Below, piece by piece: positions 1-5,392 of a stretch of DNA of 6,784 nt. Under the pieces are notes generated by a model that saw only the letters and a program-made list of their open reading frames with translations, was not told the DNA's origin and did not search any database. The translations under genes and the position numbers were made by a program. This DNA comes from Bacteriovoracaceae bacterium UBA7317 (GTDB taxonomy: Bacteria > Bdellovibrionota > Bacteriovoracia > Bacteriovoracales > Bacteriovoracaceae): contig DKQD01000213.1 of NCBI GenBank assembly GCA_002474345.1, positions 1 through 6,784 on the forward strand, in the 5' to 3' direction. Each line of letters starts with the position of its first letter. Position 1 is the stretch's first letter.

Positions 1-1363
1 GGGAACGATTCTTTGCCTAGTTGGCCCTCCAGGTGTTGGTAAGACATCTATTGCTCATTCTCTTGCGGATTCAATGGGTAGGAAGTTTGTTCGGATTTCC
101 CTAGGTGGTGTAAGAGACGAAAGTGAGATTCGAGGTCATAGAAGAACTTATGTTGGCGCGATGCCAGGAAAAATAATTTCAGCACTAAAGAAAGCAGGGA
201 CGAGTAATCCGGTAATTCTTCTCGATGAAATTGATAAAATGAGCAGCGATCAACGAGGTGATCCAGCAAGTGCAATGCTCGAGGTTCTAGACCCAGAGCA
301 AAATAAGAACTTTGGAGATCATTATATAGAAGTTGAATACGATTTATCTAAAGTTATGTTCATCATGACGGCAAATGATCTTGGAAGGATTCCTTCTCCT
401 TTGAAAGATAGGATGGAGATCATTAGTGTTTCTGGCTATACGCCAAATGAAAAGCTTCAAATTGGTAAAAGGTATCTCTTGCAAAAGGCAATAAAAAATA
501 ATGGCCTTTTGGATTACGTCCTTAGAGTTAAGGATACAACAATGGGCGCTGTTATCAGAGAATATACCAAAGAAGCAGGTGTTAGGGAGCTTGAGAGAAT
601 GCTCCACACAATTGCAAGAAAGGTTGCTCACCATGTTGTTAGTAAAAGTGTTGAAAAAGGCAAAACTTTTAATGTCTCTGAAAAGCAACTTAAGAAATAT
701 TTAGGGCCTAAAAAATTCGATAAGACCGACATAGAAAATGAACCTCAAGTAGGGCTAGTCAATGGTCTGGCTTGGACCCCTGTGGGCGGAGAGCTTCTCC
801 ATATTGAGGTTGTTACAGTAGAAGGTTCAGGGAAAACTCATATCACAGGTAAGCTAGGTGATGTGATGCAAGAGTCTGTTAAGGCAGCCTTGAGTTATGT
901 CAGATCAATTAGTGAGCAATTGGGTGTTGATGCTGAGTGGTATACAAAGAATGATATTCACATTCATGTGCCGGAAGGCGCAACGCCAAAAGATGGGCCG
1001 AGTGCTGGTGTAACTATGGTGACAGCTTTAGCTTCGGCCATCTCTGGAATAAAAGTTAAGCAAAGCGTTGCCATGACTGGTGAGGTAACAATCCGAGGCC
1101 GAGTTTTAACGATAGGGGGGCTGAAGGAAAAAATGCTTGCAGCAAAACAGGCGGGTATCACTGAAGTTATTATCCCAGAAAAAAATAAAAAAGACCTTCA
1201 GGAAATGACGGACGATATAAAGGATGGGCTAAAGATTTACTCTTGTTCGAGAGTTGATGAGGTTTTAAGGTTGGCCTTGGCTTTAGATAACCCGGAAGGT
1301 TTCCTCAAAGTGGTGCCTCTCAAGGTAGTCGAAAATGAGCAGAGCATTGAGGTGGCCAACTAA
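1..1363 (+). CDS. lon: ATP-dependent Lon protease, C-terminal part (5'-truncated by the window)
   Basis: Cytosolic AAA+ serine protease that unfolds and degrades damaged and short-lived proteins. The frame is open from base 2, giving 453 visible residues. In order: Walker A GPPGVGKTS (residues 8-16), Walker B LLDEID (Asp75, Glu76), sensor-1 Asn in TAND (residue 125), arginine finger in DRME (Arg137), sensor-2 in GVRELER (Arg195), then the Lon protease domain. The catalytic dyad is intact: Ser334 in PKDGPSAG (codon 1001-1003) and Lys377 in GGLKEK (codon 1130-1132). The N-terminal substrate-binding domain and coiled coil, about 350 residues in E. coli Lon, lie outside the window, so the Met at 74 is internal and not a start. 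The tail after the protease domain runs roughly 15-20 residues beyond the E. coli end. No clear hairpin terminator follows; the next signal is the tRNA promoter. Identification is secure. Whether the genome has a second lon cannot be seen here. Confidence 0.97.
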   Translation, partial: GTILCLVGPPGVGKTSIAHSLADSMGRKFVRISLGGVRDESEIRGHRRTYVGAMPGKIISALKKAGTSNPVILLDEIDKMSSDQRGDPASAMLEVLDPEQNKNFGDHYIEVEYDLSKVMFIMTANDLGRIPSPLKDRMEIISVSGYTPNEKLQIGKRYLLQKAIKNNGLLDYVLRVKDTTMGAVIREYTKEAGVRELERMLHTIARKVAHHVVSKSVEKGKTFNVSEKQLKKYLGPKKFDKTDIENEPQVGLVNGLAWTPVGGELLHIEVVTVEGSGKTHITGKLGDVMQESVKAALSYVRSISEQLGVDAEWYTKNDIHIHVPEGATPKDGPSAGVTMVTALASAISGIKVKQSVAMTGEVTIRGRVLTIGGLKEKMLAAKQAGITEVIIPEKNKKDLQEMTDDIKDGLKIYSCSRVDEVLRLALALDNPEGFLKVVPLKVVENEQSIEVAN

Positions 1364-1400
1364 GCAAGTTTTAAAAAGGATTCCTGAGGTCAAAAAAAAG

Positions 1401-1429
1401 TTGACATAAATAGGCAACTTAACTAATCT
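1401..1429 (+). promoter_or_regulatory. Promoter of the tRNA-Val gene
   Basis: A perfect -35 TTGACA (1401-1406) is followed by a 17-bp spacer and a -10-like TAATCT (1424-1429). The -10 keeps the three most conserved positions (T1, A2, T6). The bases after it, tgccgtcgtc, are GC-rich against an AT-rich background, resembling the discriminator of stringently controlled stable-RNA promoters. Transcription would start near 1436, leaving a short leader before the mature tRNA 5' end at 1459. The assignment rests on sequence match and position only. Confidence 0.6.
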
Positions 1430-1458
1430 TGCCGTCGTCTTAAATATTTATTTTAAGC

Positions 1459-1534
1459 GGGCGATTAGCTCAGTTGGTAGAGCGCCACCCTTACAAGGTG
1501 GATGTCGGCAGTTCGAGCCTGTCATCGCCCACCA
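1459..1534 (+). tRNA. tRNA-Val, anticodon UAC
   Basis: Complete 76-nt cloverleaf. The acceptor stem GGGCGAT (1459-1465) pairs perfectly with ATCGCCC (1524-1530). The D arm is GCTC/GAGC with an AGTTGGTA loop. The anticodon stem CCACC/GGTGG encloses CTTACAA, so positions 34-36 read TAC and decode GUA and probably other valine codons by wobble. The T arm is GGCAG/CTGTC with one G-U pair and a TTCGAGC loop. The discriminator base is A (1531) and CCA is encoded (1532-1534). It stands alone, with no other tRNA next to it. A T-rich stretch follows without a clear hairpin. Confidence 0.97.
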
Positions 1535-1597
1535 TTCTCACCTTTATTCTCATTAAAATATTTTTTATTTAGAAGCCGATCCTCGCTGCTTGTTGAT

Positions 1598-1981
1598 TCA
1601 AATTTCGAGCGAGTTGAGGTCTACAGAGAGACCATGCTTTTTTGCCACGTTCAAAAGAAGTTTTATAAATGTCCTTTTGTTAACTAGGTTTCCAATGATA
1701 GAAAACCGGGCTTCAGTAGGCAGTCTGCAATGTTTGTCACAGGCAAAATTGGAGGAAACAATTTCTACTTTTGAAATTTTTTCTTTATTTTGAAATTTTG
1801 AATACCAGCTCAAAAACTCATCTAATTTAATTGATAGGTGTTCGAGAATATCTTCTTCTTCCTCTTTTGATAAATTGTAAAGAAAGTGGCTCGTGGACAT
1901 AGTTTGCCTGTTTATTTTAATAAAGATTGTCCCTTTCGTGTGCATAAAAAGAGTGTCGTTGAGGCATACTGGACAATACAT
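1598..1981 (-). CDS. Small uncharacterised protein with two Cys pairs (possible zinc site)
   Basis: 127 residues; I do not recognise the family. The protein opens MYCPVC, giving Cys3 and Cys6 as a CxxC knuckle. It carries a second cluster CDKHC (Cys81, His84, Cys85) followed by RLPTEARFSIIGNL. Four cysteines plus a histidine could form one zinc site bringing the two ends together; this is inference. Between them lies an acidic, probably helical stretch (KEEEEDILEHL, residues 39-49). No signal peptide or membrane segment is seen. The start is supported by a strong Shine-Dalgarno AGGGGAG, complementary to 1986-1992 and 4 nt from the ATG. The gene is divergent from the hydrolase at 2144 and converges on the tRNA-Val gene, so context gives no functional hint. 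The opposite-strand frames over it lack comparable start signals. Confidence 0.72.
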   Translation of the reverse strand: MYCPVCLNDTLFMHTKGTIFIKINRQTMSTSHFLYNLSKEEEEDILEHLSIKLDEFLSWYSKFQNKEKISKVEIVSSNFACDKHCRLPTEARFSIIGNLVNKRTFIKLLLNVAKKHGLSVDLNSLEI

Positions 1982-1985
1982 AAAA

Positions 1986-1992
1986 CTCCCCT
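1986..1992 (-). promoter_or_regulatory. Ribosome-binding site of the Cys-pair protein
   Basis: The minus strand reads AGGGGAG, then TTTT, then the ATG at 1981. The match to the anti-Shine-Dalgarno is strong, although the spacing is slightly short. It is the main reason to accept this unrecognised frame as a real gene and to place its start here. Confidence 0.65.
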
Positions 1993-2034
1993 ACCAGCTC
2001 TGTTCCCAGTTGCCTCTTCTTCGGTATTTAAAAT

Positions 2035-2053
2035 AAGTTTTTGATAAAAACTT
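2035..2053. repeat. Perfect 8-bp inverted repeat in a divergent intergenic region
   Basis: AAGTTTTT (2035-2042) and AAAAACTT (2046-2053) are exact inverted copies around the spacer GAT. The element lies between the divergent Cys-pair protein and hydrolase genes. It could be an operator or a weak AT-only hairpin. In AT-rich intergenic DNA such symmetry can also arise by chance. Confidence 0.4.
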
Positions 2054-2099
2054 TTTAATGTTTTTAAAAGGAAAAGAATCACCAATTTAGTTATAGTCC

Positions 2100-2108
2100 T
2101 GATAAAAT
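2100..2108 (+). promoter_or_regulatory. Candidate extended -10 promoter for the hydrolase
   Basis: TGATAAAAT matches the extended -10 pattern TGnTATAAT with a single mismatch in the hexamer (TAAAAT, 2103-2108). No good -35 sits 17 bp upstream, as is common for extended -10 promoters. Transcription would begin near 2115, giving a leader of about 29 nt before the ATG at 2144. Confidence 0.4.
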
Positions 2109-2143
2109 AGAAGGATCTTTAAACGCTCCTTTTGGATCTAAGA

Positions 2144-3004
2144 ATGATTAAAGAACGCAAGCAAATTGTCATGAGGGATAGTACGAAAATTAACTGCCAA
2201 ATTCATGAGGGAGGTCATCGGGTTTGGATTATAGGTCTTCATGGGATGGGAGACCATATGGGGAGGCATGATTATTTGATGAAACTTTTTTCATCAGACT
2301 TTAATGTTTTTCAATATGATTTAAGAGGACATGGGGAAAGTGGTGGGAAAAGAGGGTTTGTTGAAGATTTTTCTTTCTTTACCGAGGACCTGGTTGAGAT
2401 CATTGATTACTTGAAAAGAGATTATAGGATGGACCGCTATATACTGGTTGGTCACTCTATGGGTTCATTGATTGCCGCGGACTTAATTCAAAATTTTGGG
2501 GATAAGGTCTTATCTCCTGAGAGGTTGGTATTGAGTAGTCCTCTTATTGGTTTCAAGGGCATTGTTGGAGGCACTTTTAAGTTTCTCCCCTCAAAAATTC
2601 TCAATACTTTGGCAGGGATGAAATTAAGTTTTCCTATCTATAAAAAAAACTATTTGAGTTTTCTTACACATGATCCAGGAGTTCATGAAAAAATAAAGGA
2701 AGATAATCTTATTTTAAGAAAGATACAAACGAAGCTTTATTTTGAGGTTCTTAAAGCTTCAAGAACAATTTTTTCCAAACCTATAAGACCTACTTGCCCC
2801 TCTTTTTCAATTATTGGAGAGAGTGAGTTTATTGTAGATTTAAAAGAGTTTAACTTTTATTTTGATTTTGTAGAGAAGTCTTTTCAAATCAAAGTTATTG
2901 AAGGTGGGGCACACGAACTCCATAATGAAATAGGAAGATTTAGGTCACCCTATCTTGATTATTTAAAAAATATTTGTCTTGAATCTCTCTACGATGTTGA
3001 GTGA
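2144..3004 (+). CDS. Alpha/beta hydrolase, monoacylglycerol lipase-like (serine hydrolase)
   Basis: 286 residues, probably cytosolic, with no signal peptide or membrane helix. Family hallmarks occur in order: oxyanion-hole GLHGMGDH (His33-Gly36), YDLRGHGESGG, nucleophile elbow VGHSMGS (Ser105, codon 2456-2458), a variable cap region, and the C-terminal histidine in GGAHELHNE (His257). This pattern is typical of the Hydrolase_4 / monoacylglycerol-lipase and lysophospholipase group, so an ester or lipid substrate is likely; the true substrate is unknown. At the acid position, where relatives usually read GxxDxxV, the protein has GESEFIVD, so Glu228 stands where Asp is expected. I chose the ATG at 2144 because GGA (2134-2136) lies 7 nt before it; a TTG at 2132 has no ribosome-binding site. 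The 3' end overlaps the convergent amidotransferase gene by 65 bp. Confidence 0.88.
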   Translation: MIKERKQIVMRDSTKINCQIHEGGHRVWIIGLHGMGDHMGRHDYLMKLFSSDFNVFQYDLRGHGESGGKRGFVEDFSFFTEDLVEIIDYLKRDYRMDRYILVGHSMGSLIAADLIQNFGDKVLSPERLVLSSPLIGFKGIVGGTFKFLPSKILNTLAGMKLSFPIYKKNYLSFLTHDPGVHEKIKEDNLILRKIQTKLYFEVLKASRTIFSKPIRPTCPSFSIIGESEFIVDLKEFNFYFDFVEKSFQIKVIEGGAHELHNEIGRFRSPYLDYLKNICLESLYDVE

Positions 3005-3710
3005 ATTCGCCTAAATATTTTTGTCGAAATCCATCAAAAAAAAAACCAACAGATTCTAAAAAGCTGTCCAAAATGATGTCTCCATCTTGCAGAGCTTTTT
3101 CAACGTCTTCTTTTGATATCTTATCTTTTAGCTCCATTTCCTGATAAACAAAATGGTAGGAGGCTTCGGGGTGACCCTGGATACCCAAAAAAGGCAGGCT
3201 TTTATGTGTGATTAAATCGTAATGGCATTCGTTGGATGAGCCTAAGTGGATGAGATCTTGACCTAAGTTTTTAATTTCTTCTTTGTGGTAAACAATTGTG
3301 TTGAATCGAGCTCCTTCACAAAAACCCCACCTTTTGTCTTCTCGGAGGACTTTCCATTCCCTAATACCTTTATGGCTAAAAGGAGGTGTTTCGGAAGGTC
3401 CAATTTTTGATCCAAAAGCCTTGGCCAAAAGTTGGTGACCAAAGCATAGTCCAAAAACTGGTACGCCTTCTTCTAGCTTTGCAAGAAGAAATGAAACGAC
3501 TTCTCTCTGCCAGGGAAGTTCATCATTTGCTGAAGAATGACTACCAAAGACAACTATCGCCTTAGCATTAACATCTTCCTTATAAGTATCATTACCTGTT
3601 ATGGCCGGCAGGTGATAAGTGAAAGGAATTCTTGTTCTTTGAATCAGGCGATTTAGGCAATCATTTGAGGGGCTTGCAATTGCGCAATCGATGACAGATA
3701 AAGTTTCCAT
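2940..3710 (-). CDS. Class I glutamine amidotransferase-like protein (GMP synthase GATase-like)
   Basis: 256 residues. The fold and motifs are those of stand-alone class I glutamine amidotransferase domains, which release ammonia from glutamine or hydrolyse gamma-glutamyl bonds. The nucleophile elbow is VFGLCFGHQLLA (Cys89, codon 3444-3446), and the His-Glu pair is in IQGHPEAS (His180, Glu182), so the triad is complete. KAIVVFGSHSSAND (residues 50-63) corresponds to the early glycine-rich strand-loop. No synthetase partner is adjacent, so the acceptor is unknown. It resembles COG0518-type proteins and is not itself guaA. The start is the ATG at 3710, behind AAAGGA; the TTG at 3743 lacks a ribosome-binding site. 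The C-terminal tail after GFFFDGF is encoded beyond a run of ten T (minus strand), and the last 21 or so residues overlap the hydrolase gene, so this tail is the least certain part. Confidence 0.88.
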   Translation of the reverse strand: METLSVIDCAIASPSNDCLNRLIQRTRIPFTYHLPAITGNDTYKEDVNAKAIVVFGSHSSANDELPWQREVVSFLLAKLEEGVPVFGLCFGHQLLAKAFGSKIGPSETPPFSHKGIREWKVLREDKRWGFCEGARFNTIVYHKEEIKNLGQDLIHLGSSNECHYDLITHKSLPFLGIQGHPEASYHFVYQEMELKDKISKEDVEKALQDGDIILDSFLESVGFFFDGFRQKYLGEFTQHRREIQDKYFLNNQDRVT

Positions 3711-3716
3711 AATATT

Positions 3717-3722
3717 TCCTTT
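3717..3722 (-). promoter_or_regulatory. Ribosome-binding site that fixes the amidotransferase start
   Basis: On the minus strand AAAGGA lies 6 nt before the ATG at 3710. It decides between this start and the TTG 33 bases further upstream. Just upstream the minus strand reads TATATT (3738-3733), a possible -10, but no convincing -35 accompanies it. Confidence 0.65.
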
Positions 3723-3749
3723 TGACCTTGAAAATATAGACAACTGAAA

Positions 3750-4250
3750 ATGAAATTGAAAGATGAATATTCCCTCATTGTACCCTTCTCCTTTGGTGGG
3801 GTTCTGGTTAGGGCAAATAGAAAATGTATCCTTGAGTCAGCCTTTGTTAGGTCCAGGGATATTAAAAAAAGTAATGCATTGAATATGGGTAAGGAGGCTG
3901 AGGTACCACTGCTTAGGGAGGCCAAGAAGCAGCTAAATGATTACTTCAAAGGAAATTTTAGAGATTTATGCCTCCCTTTGGATGAGAGTGTTGGAACAGC
4001 TTTTCAAAGAAGTGTTTGGCTTTCTCTTCAAAAGATTCCTTTTGGTGAGACCAGGTCTTACCAAGATATTGCTTTAGCTGTTAAAAGCCCAAAAGGTAGC
4101 CAGGCGGTTGGGACCGCCAATAGTAAAAATCCCTTTGCTCTTTTTGTTCCATGCCATAGGGTAATTAATAAAAACGGTAACTTAGGAGGTTTTGGGGCTG
4201 GGAAAAGGTTGAAAAAGTGGCTTCTTCACTTTGAAGGTGTCAAAATTTAA
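3750..4250 (+). CDS. ogt: Methylated-DNA--protein-cysteine methyltransferase (O6-alkylguanine-DNA alkyltransferase)
   Basis: 166 residues. It repairs O6-alkylguanine in DNA by moving the alkyl group to its own cysteine in a single-turnover reaction. An N-terminal domain (about residues 1-75) precedes the DNA-binding and active-site domain. That domain begins GTAFQRSVWLSLQKIPFGETRSYQDIA, here residues 82-108, with the Tyr104 expected in the helix-turn-helix region. The active site is FVPCHRVI with Cys135 (codon 4152-4154) and His136. The hinge Asn127 (SKNP) and a Glu near the end (Glu162) match the known catalytic network. The usual arginine finger of the recognition helix is Gln118 here (GSQAVG where relatives read ARAVG; codon 4101-4103). 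The start is the first ATG after an in-frame stop at 3729-3731, and no Shine-Dalgarno is visible before it. It is divergent from the amidotransferase gene with only 39 bp between. Length is normal for Ogt. Confidence 0.94.
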   Translation: MKLKDEYSLIVPFSFGGVLVRANRKCILESAFVRSRDIKKSNALNMGKEAEVPLLREAKKQLNDYFKGNFRDLCLPLDESVGTAFQRSVWLSLQKIPFGETRSYQDIALAVKSPKGSQAVGTANSKNPFALFVPCHRVINKNGNLGGFGAGKRLKKWLLHFEGVKI

Positions 4251-4274
4251 GGAAAAGTGAAGGAAGTTAGGGTC

Positions 4275-4302
4275 TTGACGTTTTTAATTTTGATAACAAA
4301 AT
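4275..4302 (+). promoter_or_regulatory. Candidate promoter of htpX
   Basis: TTGACG (4275-4280, five of six -35 positions) is followed by 16 bp and CAAAAT (4297-4302, four of six -10 positions). It lies about 50 bp before the htpX ATG and after the stop of ogt, so htpX is probably not dependent on ogt transcription. The -10 coincides with the right half of an inverted repeat. Confidence 0.42.
4287..4302. repeat. Inverted repeat over the candidate htpX -10
   Basis: ATTTTG (4287-4292) and CAAAAT (4297-4302) are exact inverted copies around ATAA. The right half is the proposed -10 hexamer, so a protein bound here would block or modulate initiation. This operator reading is inference. Confidence 0.4.
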
Positions 4303-4342
4303 GAGATTGTGGGTAAACATTTGAAATTCATTTTACTTATTC

Positions 4343-4347
4343 AGGAG
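4343..4347 (+). promoter_or_regulatory. Ribosome-binding site of htpX
   Basis: AGGAG sits 7 nt before the ATG at 4355, the optimal spacing. It fixes the start and contrasts with the missing site in front of ogt. Confidence 0.75.
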
Positions 4348-4354
4348 TTTAGAC

Positions 4355-5257
4355 ATGTTTAAAAGAGTTGGATTATTTATATTAGTAAATATCTGCGTCA
4401 TGGTGGTAGGTTCCTTTATGATCAGTTTGATTATGAAGGTTTTCGGTCTTGGTCCAAGCTATGGACCATCGGGGATTAATTATGGCAGCCTCATGACAAT
4501 TTGCCTTGTTTGGGGGATGGCGGGATCCTTTGTCTCTCTTTTTATTTCAAAATGGATGGCCAAAACTATGTATGGCGTTCAGGTTCTTGAAACTCATGGG
4601 CCTTATGGCTCTTTGGTTCAAAAGGTCCATATGCTCTCAAAAAGGGCTGGGATTTCCAAAATGCCAGAGGTTGGGATTTATGACAGTCCAGAAGCAAATG
4701 CTTTTGCAACCGGAGCCTCAAAAAATAACTCTCTCGTGGCGGTTTCCACTGGTCTTATGAATCAGATGTCTGATGATGAGCTTGAAGGTGTTCTTGCCCA
4801 CGAAGTAGCCCACGTGGCCAATGGGGATATGGTAACAATGGCACTTGTCCAAGGTGTTGTGAATGCCTTTGTTATGTTCTTTGCAAGGATTGTTACCTTT
4901 GCCATAGATAATTTTCTTCGTGGTGATGATGAAGAGGGTAGCGGCTTAGGCTTTTTTGCTTCCATGTTTGTTAATATGGCCCTCCAAGTTATTTTTGGGA
5001 TTTTGGCGGCACCAATCGTCATGGGCTTTTCAAGATGGAGAGAATATAGAGCGGATGCAGGAAGTGCTCAGTTGGCAGGTAAAGAGAAAATGATAGCAGC
5101 TTTAGAAGCTTTGAAAAGGAATTATAATCAGCTTGGTGATGCTGAGAGCTCTGTTAAGGCGATGCAAATTTCATCTAAAGAGAGCTTTATGGAACTCTTT
5201 TCAAGTCATCCTCCACTTGAAAAAAGAATCCAGGCTTTAAAGAAGCTTTCTCGATAA
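4355..5257 (+). CDS. htpX: Membrane zinc metalloprotease HtpX (M48B)
   Basis: 300 residues, close to the usual HtpX length. An inner-membrane protease that, in E. coli, cooperates with FtsH in degrading misfolded membrane proteins. Two N-terminal membrane segments (about residues 4-28 and 43-66) are followed by the cytoplasmic metalloprotease domain. The zinc site is HEVAH (His149, Glu150, His153), with the third ligand Glu230 in WREYRADAGS. Hydrophobic stretches at about 161-187 and 200-226 fit the two C-terminal membrane segments of the family. The typical motif SPEANAFATG (residues 111-120) and the C-terminal SHPPLEKRI (residues 284-292) are present. All catalytic residues are intact. It has its own ribosome-binding site and a candidate promoter, and ends at a strong hairpin terminator opposite a second M48 protease. 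In E. coli htpX is heat-shock and Cpx controlled; no such site is recognisable here. Confidence 0.95.
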   Translation: MFKRVGLFILVNICVMVVGSFMISLIMKVFGLGPSYGPSGINYGSLMTICLVWGMAGSFVSLFISKWMAKTMYGVQVLETHGPYGSLVQKVHMLSKRAGISKMPEVGIYDSPEANAFATGASKNNSLVAVSTGLMNQMSDDELEGVLAHEVAHVANGDMVTMALVQGVVNAFVMFFARIVTFAIDNFLRGDDEEGSGLGFFASMFVNMALQVIFGILAAPIVMGFSRWREYRADAGSAQLAGKEKMIAALEALKRNYNQLGDAESSVKAMQISSKESFMELFSSHPPLEKRIQALKKLSR

Positions 5258-5297
5258 AAAAGATAGTCTTTAAAAAAGCGAAAGATGTATCAATATT

Positions 5298-5360
5298 AAG
5301 GCCCTTTTTCATATTGAGCTTGAAAAGCTTCGGTATGAGAAAGGGCCTTTTTTCTTTTTT
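5298..5360 (+). terminator. Rho-independent terminator after htpX
   Basis: The left arm begins AAGGCCCTTTTTC at 5298 and the right arm ends GAAAGGGCCTT at 5349. They form a stem of up to 24 pairs with a few G-U pairs and one C-C mismatch around a GAAA loop (5322-5325). A T-rich tail follows at 5350-5360 (six T after the stem end, C aside). The tail is on the + strand, so it serves htpX. Read from the minus strand, the stem is followed by TTAATATT, a much weaker tail, so it is at best a partial terminator for the convergent Ste24-like gene. Confidence 0.9.
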
Positions 5361-5392
5361 AATTGAAAAGTAAAAGGGTAATGAGTCAGTTT

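Noticed and set aside
74..1363. Treating the ATG at 74 as the start of a complete 429-residue protein
   Set aside because: The frame is open to the window edge, and the Walker A motif of Lon lies upstream of this ATG, so it is internal to a truncated gene.
1535..1570. T-rich stretch after tRNA-Val as an intrinsic terminator
   Set aside because: There are T runs but no adjoining GC-rich hairpin, so termination here cannot be supported from sequence.
1502..1793. Two short + strand open frames (1502-1687 and 1590-1793)
   Set aside because: They begin in or near the tRNA and run antisense to the Cys-pair gene, lack ribosome-binding sites and show no recognisable motif.
2132..2143. TTG at 2132 as the hydrolase start
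   Set aside because: No ribosome-binding site lies at a proper distance, whereas the ATG at 2144 has GGA 7 nt upstream.
3711..3743. TTG at 3743 as the amidotransferase start
   Set aside because: It has no Shine-Dalgarno, and the conserved protein start METLSVID is served by AAAGGA before 3710.
3653..3925. Minus-strand frame across the ogt 5' end
   Set aside because: It overlaps the ogt and amidotransferase genes in another frame, and both of those have intact catalytic motifs; this is a shadow.
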